Positions 17,443 through 25,814 of a DNA stretch of 64,000 nucleotides are shown here, piece by piece. Where the stretch lies: positions 124,001-188,000 of the forward strand of contig JAHBWI010000003.1 of NCBI GenBank assembly GCA_019637075.1, written 5' to 3'. The DNA comes from Nitrospiraceae bacterium (GTDB lineage Bacteria > Nitrospirota > Nitrospiria > Nitrospirales > Nitrospiraceae). How positions within the stretch are numbered: the first letter of the stretch is position 1; the number at the start of each line of letters is the position of its first letter. The position numbers and the translations under genes are program-made. The notes below the pieces were generated by a model. It was not told the DNA's origin. It saw only the letters and a program-made list of their open reading frames with translations, and searched no databases.

Positions 17443-18697
17443 CTTTGAGTATCGCCAAGGAGAACTGTACTGCGAGGATGTCCCACTGTCCCGTATCGCC
17501 AAGGAAGTCGGGAGCCCTTGCTATGTCTATAGCCATCGCACGCTGGTGCGGCATTTCCGCGCGTATGACGGGGCGTTCAAGAACATTCCCCACATCGTTG
17601 CGTTTGCGATGAAATCGAATTCGAACCTCGCCATCCTTCGGCTCATGGCCAAAGAGGGCAGCGGTGTGGATATTGTGTCGGGAGGGGAGCTCTATCGCGC
17701 GATGAAAGCCGGTGTGCCGGCCCAGAAAATCGTATTTGCCGGCGTAGGCAAGAGCCCGGAGGAAATCCGCGATGCGCTGAAAGCCGACATCCTGATGTTC
17801 AATGTCGAGTCGCCGGCTGAGTTGCAGGCGATCAACGACGTTGCGGCATCGATGGGCCTCAAGGCTCGGGTGGCCTTGCGCATCAATCCGGACATCGATC
17901 CCAAGACGCATCCCTATATCTCGACCGGTCTGAAGAAGAGCAAGTTCGGGATCGCGGCGGATCGTGCCATCGAAGAGTTTAAGGCGGCTTCGGCCCTCAG
18001 CCACATCGAGGTGGTGGGGGTTCATAAGCACATCGGATCACAATTGACCGAGGTCACGCCGTTCGTTGAGGCGCTCAAGAAGGTGCTGGGCTTGGTGCAG
18101 ACCCTGAAAGAGCAGGGCATCAACATCCGGTACATCAATATCGGGGGCGGGTTGGGGATCACCTATTCGGACGAAACCCCGCCACAACCGAAAGATTTGG
18201 CTGAGGCAATTTCGCCCTTGGTGCGCGACTTGAAGTGCGTACTCATTATGGAGCCTGGCCGGGTAATTGTTGGAAATGCGGGCGTCCTGATCACCAAGGT
18301 TTTGTATACGAAGGACGGTGAGGCCAAGCGGTTCCTGATCGTGGATGCGGCGATGAACGACCTCATCCGGCCCAGTCTCTACGGGGCGTATCACGACATT
18401 CGGCCGCTCCATGAGAACAGCATTCATAACCCGAAACATATGGTGGATGTCGTTGGGCCGGTCTGCGAGTCCGGTGACTTCCTAGCGAAAGACCGGCAGC
18501 TGCCGGAAATGAAGGCCGGCGAATTGATGGCGGTGATGAGTGCAGGCGCCTATGGATTTGTGATGTCTTCCAATTACAACTCGAGGCCTCGAGTTCCCGA
18601 AGTGTTGGTCAATGAAGGGCAGATACACGTGATCCGTTCGCGTGAAACGTACGAGGATTTGGTCAAGGGTGAGCGCATTCCCTCGTTTCTGGAGTAG
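17435..18697 (+). CDS. lysA: Diaminopimelate decarboxylase
   Basis: This 420-residue protein is a fold-III PLP enzyme. The PLP lysine is in AFAMKSNSN (Lys60), with HIGSQ, the GGGLGI phosphate-binding loop, and the C-terminal CESGDFLAKDR and GAYGFVMSSNYN blocks expected of LysA. It makes lysine from meso-diaminopimelate. The ATG lies inside the end of the radical SAM gene (8-bp overlap), so translation is probably coupled. dapA follows after 37 bp. Confidence 0.96.
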   Translation: MHDFEYRQGELYCEDVPLSRIAKEVGSPCYVYSHRTLVRHFRAYDGAFKNIPHIVAFAMKSNSNLAILRLMAKEGSGVDIVSGGELYRAMKAGVPAQKIVFAGVGKSPEEIRDALKADILMFNVESPAELQAINDVAASMGLKARVALRINPDIDPKTHPYISTGLKKSKFGIAADRAIEEFKAASALSHIEVVGVHKHIGSQLTEVTPFVEALKKVLGLVQTLKEQGINIRYINIGGGLGITYSDETPPQPKDLAEAISPLVRDLKCVLIMEPGRVIVGNAGVLITKVLYTKDGEAKRFLIVDAAMNDLIRPSLYGAYHDIRPLHENSIHNPKHMVDVVGPVCESGDFLAKDRQLPEMKAGELMAVMSAGAYGFVMSSNYNSRPRVPEVLVNEGQIHVIRSRETYEDLVKGERIPSFLE

Positions 18698-18734
18698 GTC
18701 CGCGGGCTGGTAGCCACCTTAAGAGGAGCATCGG

Positions 18735-19607
18735 ATGTTTAGCGGTTCGTTGGTTGCGATTGTGACCCCGTTTAAGAACGGTAGGATCGATGAGCGCGCA
18801 TTGGGCGACCTTATCGAGTGGCAAATTACCAGCGGGACGAATGGTATCGTCCCCTGTGGAACCACGGGAGAGTCCGCGACCCTGACCCATGCGGAACATG
18901 ATCGGGTAGTGGCGTTCACCGTCGAGGTTGCCAAGAAGCGAGTCCCGGTGGTCGCCGGCACGGGCTCCAACAGCACGGAAGAAGCGATCGTGCTGACGAA
19001 ACATGCGAAGCAGGCCGGGGTCGACGGGGCGCTACTGATCACTCCCTACTACAACAAGCCGACGCAGGAAGGGCTCTACCGCCACTATAAAGCCATCGCC
19101 GAGTCCGTCGATTTGCCGCTCGTGCTCTACAACATTCCGGGGCGAACCGGCGTGAATATGGCTCCGGCTACCGTAGCGCGACTCACTGCTTGTCCGACAG
19201 TCGTTGCGATCAAGGAAGGAAGCGGCAATGTGCAGCAAGCCTCCGAGATCATTCAGCTTTGCGGAGATCGGATGACGGTGCTGGCGGGTGATGATGCGCT
19301 GACGTTGCCGATGATGGCCGTTGGCGGCAAGGGCGTGATCACCGTGACAGCGAATCTCATGCCCGCCGAGATGTCCAGATTGGTGAGCACATTTCTGGAC
19401 GGTCGTCTTGATGAGGCGCGTGCACTGCATTACCGCCTTTATCCGCTGTTTACTGCGCTGTTCTATGAGACAAATCCGATACCCGTCAAAGAGGCGCTGC
19501 AAATGATGGGGAAGATGGACGCGGAGCTCCGTTTGCCGCTGTGCCCGATGGGCACCGACAATAAGGATCGACTTGCACGAGTGATGAAAGAAGCCGGGCT
19601 GATCTAG
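18735..19607 (+). CDS. dapA: 4-hydroxy-tetrahydrodipicolinate synthase
   Basis: This is a 290-residue TIM-barrel aldolase. The pyruvate-binding GTTGES loop (42-47), the LYNIPGRTG block with Tyr132 and the Schiff-base lysine in VAIKEGSG (Lys160) are present. It condenses pyruvate with aspartate semialdehyde at the start of lysine/DAP synthesis. A strong ribosome-binding site (AAGAGGAG) precedes the ATG. It lies between lysA and dapB in a single-direction cluster. Confidence 0.96.
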   Translation: MFSGSLVAIVTPFKNGRIDERALGDLIEWQITSGTNGIVPCGTTGESATLTHAEHDRVVAFTVEVAKKRVPVVAGTGSNSTEEAIVLTKHAKQAGVDGALLITPYYNKPTQEGLYRHYKAIAESVDLPLVLYNIPGRTGVNMAPATVARLTACPTVVAIKEGSGNVQQASEIIQLCGDRMTVLAGDDALTLPMMAVGGKGVITVTANLMPAEMSRLVSTFLDGRLDEARALHYRLYPLFTALFYETNPIPVKEALQMMGKMDAELRLPLCPMGTDNKDRLARVMKEAGLI

Positions 19608-19634
19608 CCCGCCTGAGGGAGAAGGATACTGTTG

Positions 19635-20438
19635 ATGATTAAGGTGGTAGTGACAGGAGCTGCAGGACGCATGGGCTCGCGTCTTATCTCGCTGGTGAAG
19701 GATTCCGCGTTTTTGACCCTGGCCGGTGCTGTGGAGAGCAAAGGGCACCATGCTGTGGGAGAAGACGCTGGGGAGGTGGCAGGTTGCGGCCGCATTGGCG
19801 TGCCGATTTCTGACGATCTTTCAGGATTGATGGATCGTTCGGATGTGGTAGTCGACTTTACCACGCCGCCAGCGACGCTCGGCCATTTGAAAATAGTGTC
19901 ACAATATCGCCGGGGAATCGTCATCGGGACTACAGGGTTTTCTTCCGCCGAATTGGATGAGCTTCGAGCCGCCGCGAAAGTCACTCCCTGCGTGTTTTCG
20001 CCCAATATGAGTGTTGGTATCAACGTGATCTATAAAGTCATTGGAGAAATGGCTAAGACATTGGGAGAGGATTACGACATCGAGGTCATTGAAGCGCATC
20101 ATCGACTGAAGAAAGACGCACCCAGCGGTACCGCGCTGAAGATGGCGGAGGTTTTGGCCAGGGCGGTGAATCGCGATTTGGGACAAGTTGGGGTCTATGC
20201 TCGTAAAGGGTTGATCGGAGAGCGGACTCGAGGCGAGATCGGCATTCAAACGATCCGAGCCGGTGACATTGTGGGGGACCATACGGTCCTTTTCGGCACC
20301 ATGGGGGAGCGGATCGAGGTGACCCATCGAGCCAGTAGTCGCGATACTTTTGCTCGAGGGGCGCTTCGAGCAGCCCGATGGTTGGTGAAGCAACCTCCAG
20401 GGCTCTACGACATGCTCGATGTTTTGGGGCTGAAGTAG
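19635..20438 (+). CDS. dapB: 4-hydroxy-tetrahydrodipicolinate reductase
   Basis: This is 267 residues from the ATG at 19635 (a TTG directly before it is a weaker alternative). It has an N-terminal nucleotide-binding VVVTGAAGRMGSR motif, VVDFTTPPA, GTTGFS, and the DapB active-site segment EAHHRLKKDAPSGTA. It reduces the DapA product with NAD(P)H to tetrahydrodipicolinate, which DapL (32444-33619) can aminate directly. It is the last gene of the cluster. Confidence 0.95.
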   Translation: MIKVVVTGAAGRMGSRLISLVKDSAFLTLAGAVESKGHHAVGEDAGEVAGCGRIGVPISDDLSGLMDRSDVVVDFTTPPATLGHLKIVSQYRRGIVIGTTGFSSAELDELRAAAKVTPCVFSPNMSVGINVIYKVIGEMAKTLGEDYDIEVIEAHHRLKKDAPSGTALKMAEVLARAVNRDLGQVGVYARKGLIGERTRGEIGIQTIRAGDIVGDHTVLFGTMGERIEVTHRASSRDTFARGALRAARWLVKQPPGLYDMLDVLGLK

Positions 20439-20501
20439 CTCGCGCTTATAACGCTTATCTGTGCGGCGGGTCCTGGCCTCTGCCCACGGGTATTGAGTAT
20501 C

Positions 20502-20524
20502 GGTGTGCCCTCTCAATGCACACC
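20502..20524 (+). terminator. Hairpin downstream of dapB
   Basis: GGTGTGC and GCACACC form a 7-bp perfect stem around a 9-nt loop, 64 bp after the dapB stop and before the convergent small gene. No T-tract follows directly, so it is only a candidate terminator. A stronger terminator-shaped hairpin lies further on at 20697-20718. Confidence 0.35.
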
Positions 20525-20558
20525 CTCGAAAAGCTATCTTCTAAAATATTTTAATGAG

Positions 20559-20756
20559 TTAGACAGGAGTCGATTCTAGATCATCGACTCGGTCTGGGGT
20601 GAGGCGTGACGATGCCCGCGCCGTGATGGCTGCGCGGAGCCCAAGGAAAACCGCCTGACCGGCTGCCGTCCATCTTGAATCAAACGGTAGGCCAAGAAAG
20701 GCCGCTTCTGCGGCCTTTTGCTCATCGCATGTGAGCGGTCTCGGTGCTGTTGTCAT
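20559..20756 (-). CDS. Small conserved hypothetical protein (65 residues)
   Basis: A 65-residue protein with a conserved-looking core PLTCDEQKAAEAAFLGLPFD followed by W-x-x-A-G-x-A-V-F-x-G-L. I recall similar DEQKAAEAAF small proteins in other bacteria but cannot name a function. It starts 9 bp after the stop of the zinc-ribbon gene at 20766-20930 on the same strand, so the pair forms a mini-operon convergent with dapB. The codons for KAAEAAF contain a perfect 9-bp inverted repeat (see 20697-20718). Confidence 0.6.
   Translation of the reverse strand: MTTAPRPLTCDEQKAAEAAFLGLPFDSRWTAAGQAVFLGLRAAITARASSRLTPDRVDDLESTPV
20697..20718 (+). terminator. Terminator-shaped hairpin inside a small minus-strand gene
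   Basis: AAAGGCCGC-ttct-GCGGCCTTT is a perfect 9-bp stem with a tetraloop, ending in TTTT on the plus strand. It would suit intrinsic termination of read-through from the dapB operon. It lies within codons of the convergent 65-residue gene, so it may instead be a by-product of the KAAEAAF coding motif. Confidence 0.4.
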
Positions 20757-20765
20757 TGCAACGGG

Positions 20766-20930
20766 TTAATGTCGTGACGTGATCGGTCTCGGTTCAGCAT
20801 CGGCTGCCTTCCGGCGTCCACAGTTCAGGCAAGCCAGCACTGTGATCGCCAACCCGGCATCGAGATCAACCGCCCGCTCAGGCAACATTGTTCCGCGGCA
20901 TTTGTCACATTTATGCATGGATGTCTTCAT
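20766..20930 (-). CDS. Small zinc-ribbon protein
   Basis: This is 54 residues from the ATG at 20930 (MKTSMHKCDKC); the ATG at 20918 is a possible alternative. Two cysteine pairs, CDKC and CLNC, bracket GTMLPERAVDLDAGLAITVLA, the pattern of a small treble-clef or rubredoxin-like zinc ribbon with the common CxGxMxxE signature. Its function is unknown; such proteins are often DNA- or RNA-associated. It is the first gene of a two-gene unit with the 65-residue gene and is divergent from the gene at 21144. Confidence 0.65.
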   Translation of the reverse strand: MKTSMHKCDKCRGTMLPERAVDLDAGLAITVLACLNCGRRKAADAEPRPITSRH

Positions 20931-21087
20931 AGCATTGCAATGTAGGACAAACCATCCACCTGAAGTACTGGAGCAACCGGGAAAAGGTCCCTTATTTAGG
21001 TACATTGCTCTGGGCCATTTGGCCCCAGCAATTGGATATTACGGGAAGGTTGGACTGGGCAATTAACTAGGTGATTGTCTAGGTTCA

Positions 21088-21117
21088 TTGACAGGTCTTT
21101 CGACCGTTCCCTAGGAT
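21088..21117 (+). promoter_or_regulatory. Putative sigma-70 promoter
   Basis: A consensus TTGACA at 21088-21093 is followed after 18 bp by TAGGAT (4 of 6 matches to TATAAT). It would start transcription about 20 bp before the ATG of the gene at 21144. Confidence 0.4.
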
Positions 21118-21143
21118 TGGGGTATAAGGTCGAAGATCCTACT

Positions 21144-21404
21144 ATGTATAGACTTCTTTTGATTGCAGGCTTGTTGACGGTTCTCTACTTTCTCCTTCGG
21201 AGAGCTATTCGAGAACTTCGTGGTGCTGGGAAGAATATAGAGCCTTCTGCAGGGGGTGGTGATGGGAAGCAGATGGTCCAAGACCCTGTTTGCCGCGTAT
21301 TTGTTCCAAGGGCTGAGGCCGTACGCGAAGAGGTGGGTGGGCAGACCTACTTTTTCTGCAGCCGCAACTGTGCCAAGGCATTCCAGAAACAGCTATCTGA
21401 TTAA
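21144..21404 (+). CDS. Membrane-anchored PP0621/YHS-like cysteine protein
   Basis: This is 86 residues from the ATG at 21144. One N-terminal membrane helix (YRLLLIAGLLTVLYFLL) is followed by a polar linker and the conserved MVQDPVC...FFCSRNCAKAF block, in which DPVC and FCSxxC supply metal-ligand cysteines, as in the PP0621 family and TRASH/YHS-like domains. It probably binds a metal ion at the membrane, perhaps in metal handling. Its tail overlaps the end of the convergent lipoprotein gene by 4 bp. Confidence 0.7.
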   Translation: MYRLLLIAGLLTVLYFLLRRAIRELRGAGKNIEPSAGGGDGKQMVQDPVCRVFVPRAEAVREEVGGQTYFFCSRNCAKAFQKQLSD

Positions 21405-21703
21405 CAACCTGAGTAACTGGTGTCCGAAACGCGATCGTCCTTGTCGAAATATAGAATCGTCTGGCACTCGTTGGGTTTGAAGTTGAAGAGAGGCGGGCCA
21501 GCCGAACCGCCTGCGATGCGATTGTAGATCCACTTTTCGCCTCCGAAAAACCGCGAAGCCTTTACGTCTGGCGCACCGAGTTCCTTTTCAATCCAAGTCT
21601 TATCCTTGCCCTGATAGCGCGTGAGAGACTGTTCGAGATAGGGGTTATGGCTGCAGGCCGAAGCCACAACGCCAAGTACTAGAACCGAGAGAAAACGCCG
21701 CAT
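21401..21703 (-). CDS. Small lipoprotein, SmpA/OmlA-like
   Basis: This is 100 residues from the ATG at 21703, preceded by a GGAGGAGG-like site on the minus strand. The signal sequence ends in the lipobox VASAC. The mature part has YQGKDKTWIEKELGAPD, reminiscent of the G-x-x-x-x-x-L-G-x-P turn of SmpA/OmlA and BamE-type lipoproteins, and later TILYFDKDDRV. It may be a small envelope-assembly lipoprotein, but the family assignment is tentative. Confidence 0.65.
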   Translation of the reverse strand: MRRFLSVLVLGVVASACSHNPYLEQSLTRYQGKDKTWIEKELGAPDVKASRFFGGEKWIYNRIAGGSAGPPLFNFKPNECQTILYFDKDDRVSDTSYSGC

Positions 21704-21818
21704 AGTCAACCTCCTCCTTGGACGCAGTGCAGAGACTCTCACCGCGATGACGGTGGAGAAAATTCTAGCCCTCACCCCTTAGACTGTCAAACGATTGTCG
21801 ATCTCGCAGGTTGACCAA

Positions 21819-21847
21819 TTGCCTTGTTGTGATGATCATCCTAGAAT
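21819..21847 (+). promoter_or_regulatory. Putative sigma-70 promoter of the transaldolase-family gene
   Basis: TTGCCT (21819-21824), a 17-bp spacer, then TAGAAT (5 of 6 to consensus) at 21842-21847. The spacer contains the perfect palindrome GATGATCATC (21831-21840), a possible repressor site. The leader to the ATG would be about 60 nt with an AAAGGAAATGAG ribosome-binding region. Confidence 0.5.
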
Positions 21848-21913
21848 GAGTGCAACGGAATCACCGTTACCTTGCGAGGCTTGTGACTACATACGACGAA
21901 AGGAAATGAGATC

Positions 21914-22561
21914 ATGAAACTGTACCTCGATACAGCGAATGTGAAGGAAATTCAAGAAGGCGTGAATTTGGGGCTCGTAGACGGCGTGACGACCAATCCT
22001 TCCTTGGTAGTCAAGGAAGGCCGCAATTTCAGAGAGGTACTGCTTGAGATCTGTAACCTGGTCGATGGTCCGATCAGTGCCGAGGTGGTGTCGCTTGAAG
22101 CTGAAGCGATGGTGCGCGAAGGGCGCGACCTTGCAAAGGTCCACAAGAACGTTGTTGTGAAAGTGCCCCTGATTCCGGAAGGGCTCAAGGCAACAAAGAA
22201 GCTGGCCGCCGAAGGGATCCGGGTGAATGTGACACTCTGTTTCTCCCCGACGCAGGCCCTTCTTGCGGCAAAAGCCGGAGCCTGGTGCGTATCACCGTTT
22301 ATCGGTCGACTCGACGATGTGAGTTCGGATGGAATGGAGTTGATCCGTCAGATCATTGCCATTTATACGAACTATGACTTTAAAACCCAGGTGCTGGTGG
22401 CAAGCGTGCGGCATCCGCAGCATGTCGTCGAAGCGGCTCTGGCAGGCGGGCATATCTGCACCATGCCGTATAGCGTATTCCAGCAGCTGGTGAAGCATCC
22501 GCTGACCGATATCGGCCTCAAGAAGTTTTTGGCCGACTGGGAATCGGCCGGAAAGAAGTAA
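21914..22561 (+). CDS. Transaldolase / fructose-6-phosphate aldolase family protein (TalC-type)
   Basis: This 215-residue protein is the short decameric type of transaldolase. The N-terminal [11 protein letters not shown] and TTNPSL motif, the Schiff-base lysine in [10 protein letters not shown] (Lys83) and the [13 protein letters not shown] and [10 protein letters not shown] blocks are all present. It moves a dihydroxyacetone unit between sugar phosphates in the pentose phosphate pathway, or acts as a fructose-6-phosphate aldolase; the sequence alone does not settle which. It stands as a single-gene unit with its own promoter. Confidence 0.93.
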   Translation: MKLYLDTANVKEIQEGVNLGLVDGVTTNPSLVVKEGRNFREVLLEICNLVDGPISAEVVSLEAEAMVREGRDLAKVHKNVVVKVPLIPEGLKATKKLAAEGIRVNVTLCFSPTQALLAAKAGAWCVSPFIGRLDDVSSDGMELIRQIIAIYTNYDFKTQVLVASVRHPQHVVEAALAGGHICTMPYSVFQQLVKHPLTDIGLKKFLADWESAGKK

Positions 22562-22588
22562 TCGGCGCGGGCGAAACCGTCTGAGCGT

Positions 22589-23278
22589 TCAGGCGTTCCG
22601 GTTGATCTGTCGACGAGCCTCTGCGAAGACGTGGTGGAACATTGGGCGAGTCAGTTTTCCTGTGAAGGTGTTTTGCTGACTTGGGTGATAGGAGCCAAGC
22701 AGGATGATACCGGAAGGGAGTGTTATGCTCAGGCCGTGGGCAAACTTCGGCCGAGGCCGCGGATCTCCGAGCCCCAGTTGTCGGCATGCTTTCAAATAGT
22801 GATCAAAGGCGATTTTTCCGAGCACAATCACGACGCGAGCTTGCTTCATTAGGGTAATCTCTCTGAGGAGAAAACCCTGGCACGCGGCGAATTCGTCCGG
22901 GGTGGGTTTATTGTCGGGTGGCGCGCAGCGAACCGTCGCACCGATGTAACAATCGGTGAGTGCAAGGCCATCCTCCGCGTGGGTCGACGTCGCTTGATTC
23001 GCAAAACCAAATCGGTGCAGAGCCTCGTACAACCAATCCCCGCTGCGATCACCGGTAAACACACGACCGGTTCGATTGCCTCCGTGAGCTGCGGGGGCCA
23101 AACCCAGTACATACAAGCGCCCACGGGAATCACCGAAGCCGGGTATCGGTTTGCCCCAGTAGGTCCACTCCCGATACTGGCGTCGCTTTTCGCGTGCCAC
23201 GGATTCCCGGTACTCGACGAGCCGGGCACACGCGCGGCATGCGGCAATATCCGTCTCAAGGATGCGCATATTCGACAT
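22589..23278 (-). CDS. Uracil-DNA glycosylase, family 5 (UDGb) type
   Basis: A 229-residue protein. Cysteines C14, C17, C118 and C133 match the 4Fe-4S ligands of family 4/5 glycosylases. Motif 1 is GLAPAAHGGNRTGRVFTGD, in which the catalytic Asp/Asn of other families is replaced by Ala, as is typical of family 5. The C-terminal motif is GSYHPSQQNTFTG. UDGb removes uracil and several deaminated or oxidised bases from DNA. It is cytoplasmic and convergent with the transaldolase-family gene. Confidence 0.92.
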   Translation of the reverse strand: MSNMRILETDIAACRACARLVEYRESVAREKRRQYREWTYWGKPIPGFGDSRGRLYVLGLAPAAHGGNRTGRVFTGDRSGDWLYEALHRFGFANQATSTHAEDGLALTDCYIGATVRCAPPDNKPTPDEFAACQGFLLREITLMKQARVVIVLGKIAFDHYLKACRQLGLGDPRPRPKFAHGLSITLPSGIILLGSYHPSQQNTFTGKLTRPMFHHVFAEARRQINRNA

Positions 23279-23373
23279 GGCGCTTCACTGTACCAAACCC
23301 AGGAGTTCCTTGTCCCTTGCTCGCTTCGCTGATAGCATGATCGAGTCAATCCGGACGAAAGGAAAGTGGCGCG

Positions 23374-24453
23374 ATGCACCGATGGTGTAAGGTGACGTTC
23401 TTGGCACTGGTTTGTGCCGTGCTTGCGGCGGGTTGGATCACCTCGCGGGCCGAGACGCCGAGTGATGCGAAACCGTCCGTGACTGCACCCACGAAACCTG
23501 ACGCGGGACCACAGTCCGGAGATGCAACCCGCGAGGGCAACGCGCAGACAGCAGAGCCGGAAGCGGGGACAGAGTTGGAGGATCGGCTCGTCATCCTTCC
23601 GGAGATCAAAAGAGAGGGCGAACGGTTTTTTCTGAGCTCATTCAAGCTGCCGGAAAAGCTGACCTTTGCCGGTCAGGAAGTGCCGCTTGATAACTGGCAG
23701 GTGCGCGAGCGAGTCGAATACGAGTTCTACCAGTTCCTGGAAGATCAAGGCGAGAGCATCATTCTCGCGAAGCGGACCGGAAGATGTTTCGCTCCCGCCG
23801 AAAAGCAATTGGCGGAGGCCGGGCTTCCTGACGATCTCAAATATATGCTGCTGGTCGAAAGCAAATGCATTGCCGCTGCATATTCCAAAGCGAAGGCCTC
23901 TGGGCCCTGGCAGTTCATCAACTCGACGGGGCGTCGATACAAACTGCACAGCGATCGATGGCTGGATGAACGGCGGAATCTTGAGATGTCTACGGAAGCG
24001 GCGATCAAATATCTTCGCTACCTCAGAGAGTATCAGCAGGGCGATTGGTTCGTCGCGATGGCGTCCTACAACGCCGGCGAAGACCGGGTGAAGAAACTGA
24101 TGAAGGAACAGAAGGTGCACGACTATTGGCGCATGCACGGGCCGCGGGAAACGATGCGCTACGTCCCTCGCATCATCGCTGCCAAAGAAATCTATTCTCA
24201 GCCGGAGAAGTATCTCGGTCTCACGAAGAAAGACCTGTATGCGCCGCTTGAAACCGAAACGGTGACTGTGACCATCAAGGACACCCAGCGGCATTTGACG
24301 TCGATCGCCGAAGAATACGGCACCTATTTCCTCGAGCTCAAAATGCTCAACCCTGAGTTCACCAAGGACTACTTGCCAAAGGGCACCTACCAAGTTAAAG
24401 TGCCGAGACAGACCTGCCCGAATCGCTGTTTCAAACAGGACAAGCTTCCCTAG
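23374..24453 (+). CDS. Lytic transglycosylase (SLT domain)
   Basis: This is 359 residues: a signal peptide or membrane anchor (about 7-25), a low-complexity Pro/Ala/Thr-rich linker to about residue 70, then an SLT domain. The catalytic Glu is in YMLLVESKC (Glu162), followed by SGPWQFINSTGR and the MASYNAGEDRV block. The C-terminal ~80 residues (VTVTIKDTQRHLTSIAEEYG..LKMLNPEF) resemble a degenerate LysM-like element. It cleaves peptidoglycan glycan strands in the periplasm, and is closest in layout to MltD-type enzymes. Confidence 0.9.
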   Translation: MHRWCKVTFLALVCAVLAAGWITSRAETPSDAKPSVTAPTKPDAGPQSGDATREGNAQTAEPEAGTELEDRLVILPEIKREGERFFLSSFKLPEKLTFAGQEVPLDNWQVRERVEYEFYQFLEDQGESIILAKRTGRCFAPAEKQLAEAGLPDDLKYMLLVESKCIAAAYSKAKASGPWQFINSTGRRYKLHSDRWLDERRNLEMSTEAAIKYLRYLREYQQGDWFVAMASYNAGEDRVKKLMKEQKVHDYWRMHGPRETMRYVPRIIAAKEIYSQPEKYLGLTKKDLYAPLETETVTVTIKDTQRHLTSIAEEYGTYFLELKMLNPEFTKDYLPKGTYQVKVPRQTCPNRCFKQDKLP

Positions 24454-24461
24454 CCTACGCA

Positions 24462-25799
24462 ATGGACATCGGTGTCCCGCAACCCAGAGCGCGAGCCATA
24501 ATCACCAAGCTCGTGCGAGAGGCGTTGCAGGCCGTCGATCCCTACGGTGCCGTCTCGCGGCATGTTTCCCTTACCAGCCGCATCCTTCGCGTGGGGCCTC
24601 GCGCATTTGCCCTGAAGCCCAGGAGTCGTGTCGTAGTTGTCGGGGCGGGTAAGGCCTCTGCGAGAATGGCACAAGCCCTCGAAGGTCGGCTTGGGTCCAG
24701 GATCGCCGCGGGCGTGGTGGTCGTGAAATACGGCCATACCTTGCCGACCAAGACCATTCGAGTCGTCGAGGCCGGTCATCCGGTGCCGGATGCACCGGGC
24801 CTTGCTGCAGCGCAGGACATCCTCAACCTGTGCCGATCCCTTGGCAAAGACGATGTCCTCATCGTTCTGCTGTCCGGTGGCGCATCCAGTCTGTTGCCGT
24901 CGCCGGTACCTGGAATCAGTCTGGCGGACAAACAAACGACAACGAAGCTTCTGCTGAGATCCGGGGCGACGATCCAGGAAATGAATGCCGTCCGCAAGCA
25001 CCTGTCGGCGGTCAAAGGCGGCCAACTTGCCGGAATAACGTCCGCACGAGTCTTGTCACTGATCCTGTCCGACGTGATCGGCAACGATCTTGCCACGATC
25101 GGGTCCGGGCCGACCACGCCGGATCCCACTACTTTTCGGCAAGCGAAGGAGATTCTCGATCACTACGATGTCTTCCATACCGTTCCGGCAGCGGTTCGCA
25201 AACGCATCACCGACGGTATTGGGCAGCTGGTGCCGGAGACGCCGAAACCAGGTGCAGCCTTGTTCCGCCGTGTTCACAATTGCTTGATCGGCGACAACGA
25301 AGCGGCAGTCGATGCAGTGCTTCTGGCGGCCCGCCGTGAAAAACTGAAGACGCTTGTTCTCGGCACGACTCTGACGGGGGAGGCGAGGGACGCGGCCAAA
25401 TGTTTCGGCGCGCTTGCCCGTGAGATTGATGTCAGAAAGCGGCCGCTCAGGCGTCCGTGTCTCGTGGTGGCCGGTGGTGAACTCACGGTGACGGTTCGTG
25501 GTCAAGGCACAGGTGGGCGAGCTCAGGAATTCGCGTTAGCTGCGGCGAGCGAAATCATGGGAATCAGGAACGGTTGGGTAGCCGGATTTGCAACCGACGG
25601 CACTGACGGTCCCACCGACGTGGCCGGTGCCGTTGTCGATGGGCAAACCATGGCGCGAGCCGAACGGGCTGGGGTCAGCGTGACGCAGGCATTGCAAGAG
25701 AACAACGCCTATCCTCTGTTCCGACAGTTGCGGGGCCACATTCGAACCGGTCCAACCGGCACCAATGTCAACGACCTTTACCTCCTTCTGCTCCTCTAG
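24462..25799 (+). CDS. Glycerate 2-kinase (DUF4147/MOFRL type)
   Basis: A 445-residue protein. The N-terminal domain has VVVVGAGKASARMAQALE, AGHPVPD, LLSGGASSLLPSP and the MNAVRKHLSAVKGGQLA block; the C-terminal MOFRL domain has GGELTVTVRGQGTGGRAQEFAL and FATDGTDGPTD. These enzymes phosphorylate D-glycerate to 2-phosphoglycerate, linking photorespiration-like or serine-cycle carbon to lower glycolysis. It starts 8 bp after the lytic transglycosylase stop and is followed 15 bp later by a PEP-utilising enzyme, a context consistent with 2-phosphoglycerate/PEP metabolism. Confidence 0.93.
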   Translation: MDIGVPQPRARAIITKLVREALQAVDPYGAVSRHVSLTSRILRVGPRAFALKPRSRVVVVGAGKASARMAQALEGRLGSRIAAGVVVVKYGHTLPTKTIRVVEAGHPVPDAPGLAAAQDILNLCRSLGKDDVLIVLLSGGASSLLPSPVPGISLADKQTTTKLLLRSGATIQEMNAVRKHLSAVKGGQLAGITSARVLSLILSDVIGNDLATIGSGPTTPDPTTFRQAKEILDHYDVFHTVPAAVRKRITDGIGQLVPETPKPGAALFRRVHNCLIGDNEAAVDAVLLAARREKLKTLVLGTTLTGEARDAAKCFGALAREIDVRKRPLRRPCLVVAGGELTVTVRGQGTGGRAQEFALAAASEIMGIRNGWVAGFATDGTDGPTDVAGAVVDGQTMARAERAGVSVTQALQENNAYPLFRQLRGHIRTGPTGTNVNDLYLLLLL

Positions 25800-25814
25800 C
25801 TACTATTCCGCAAC

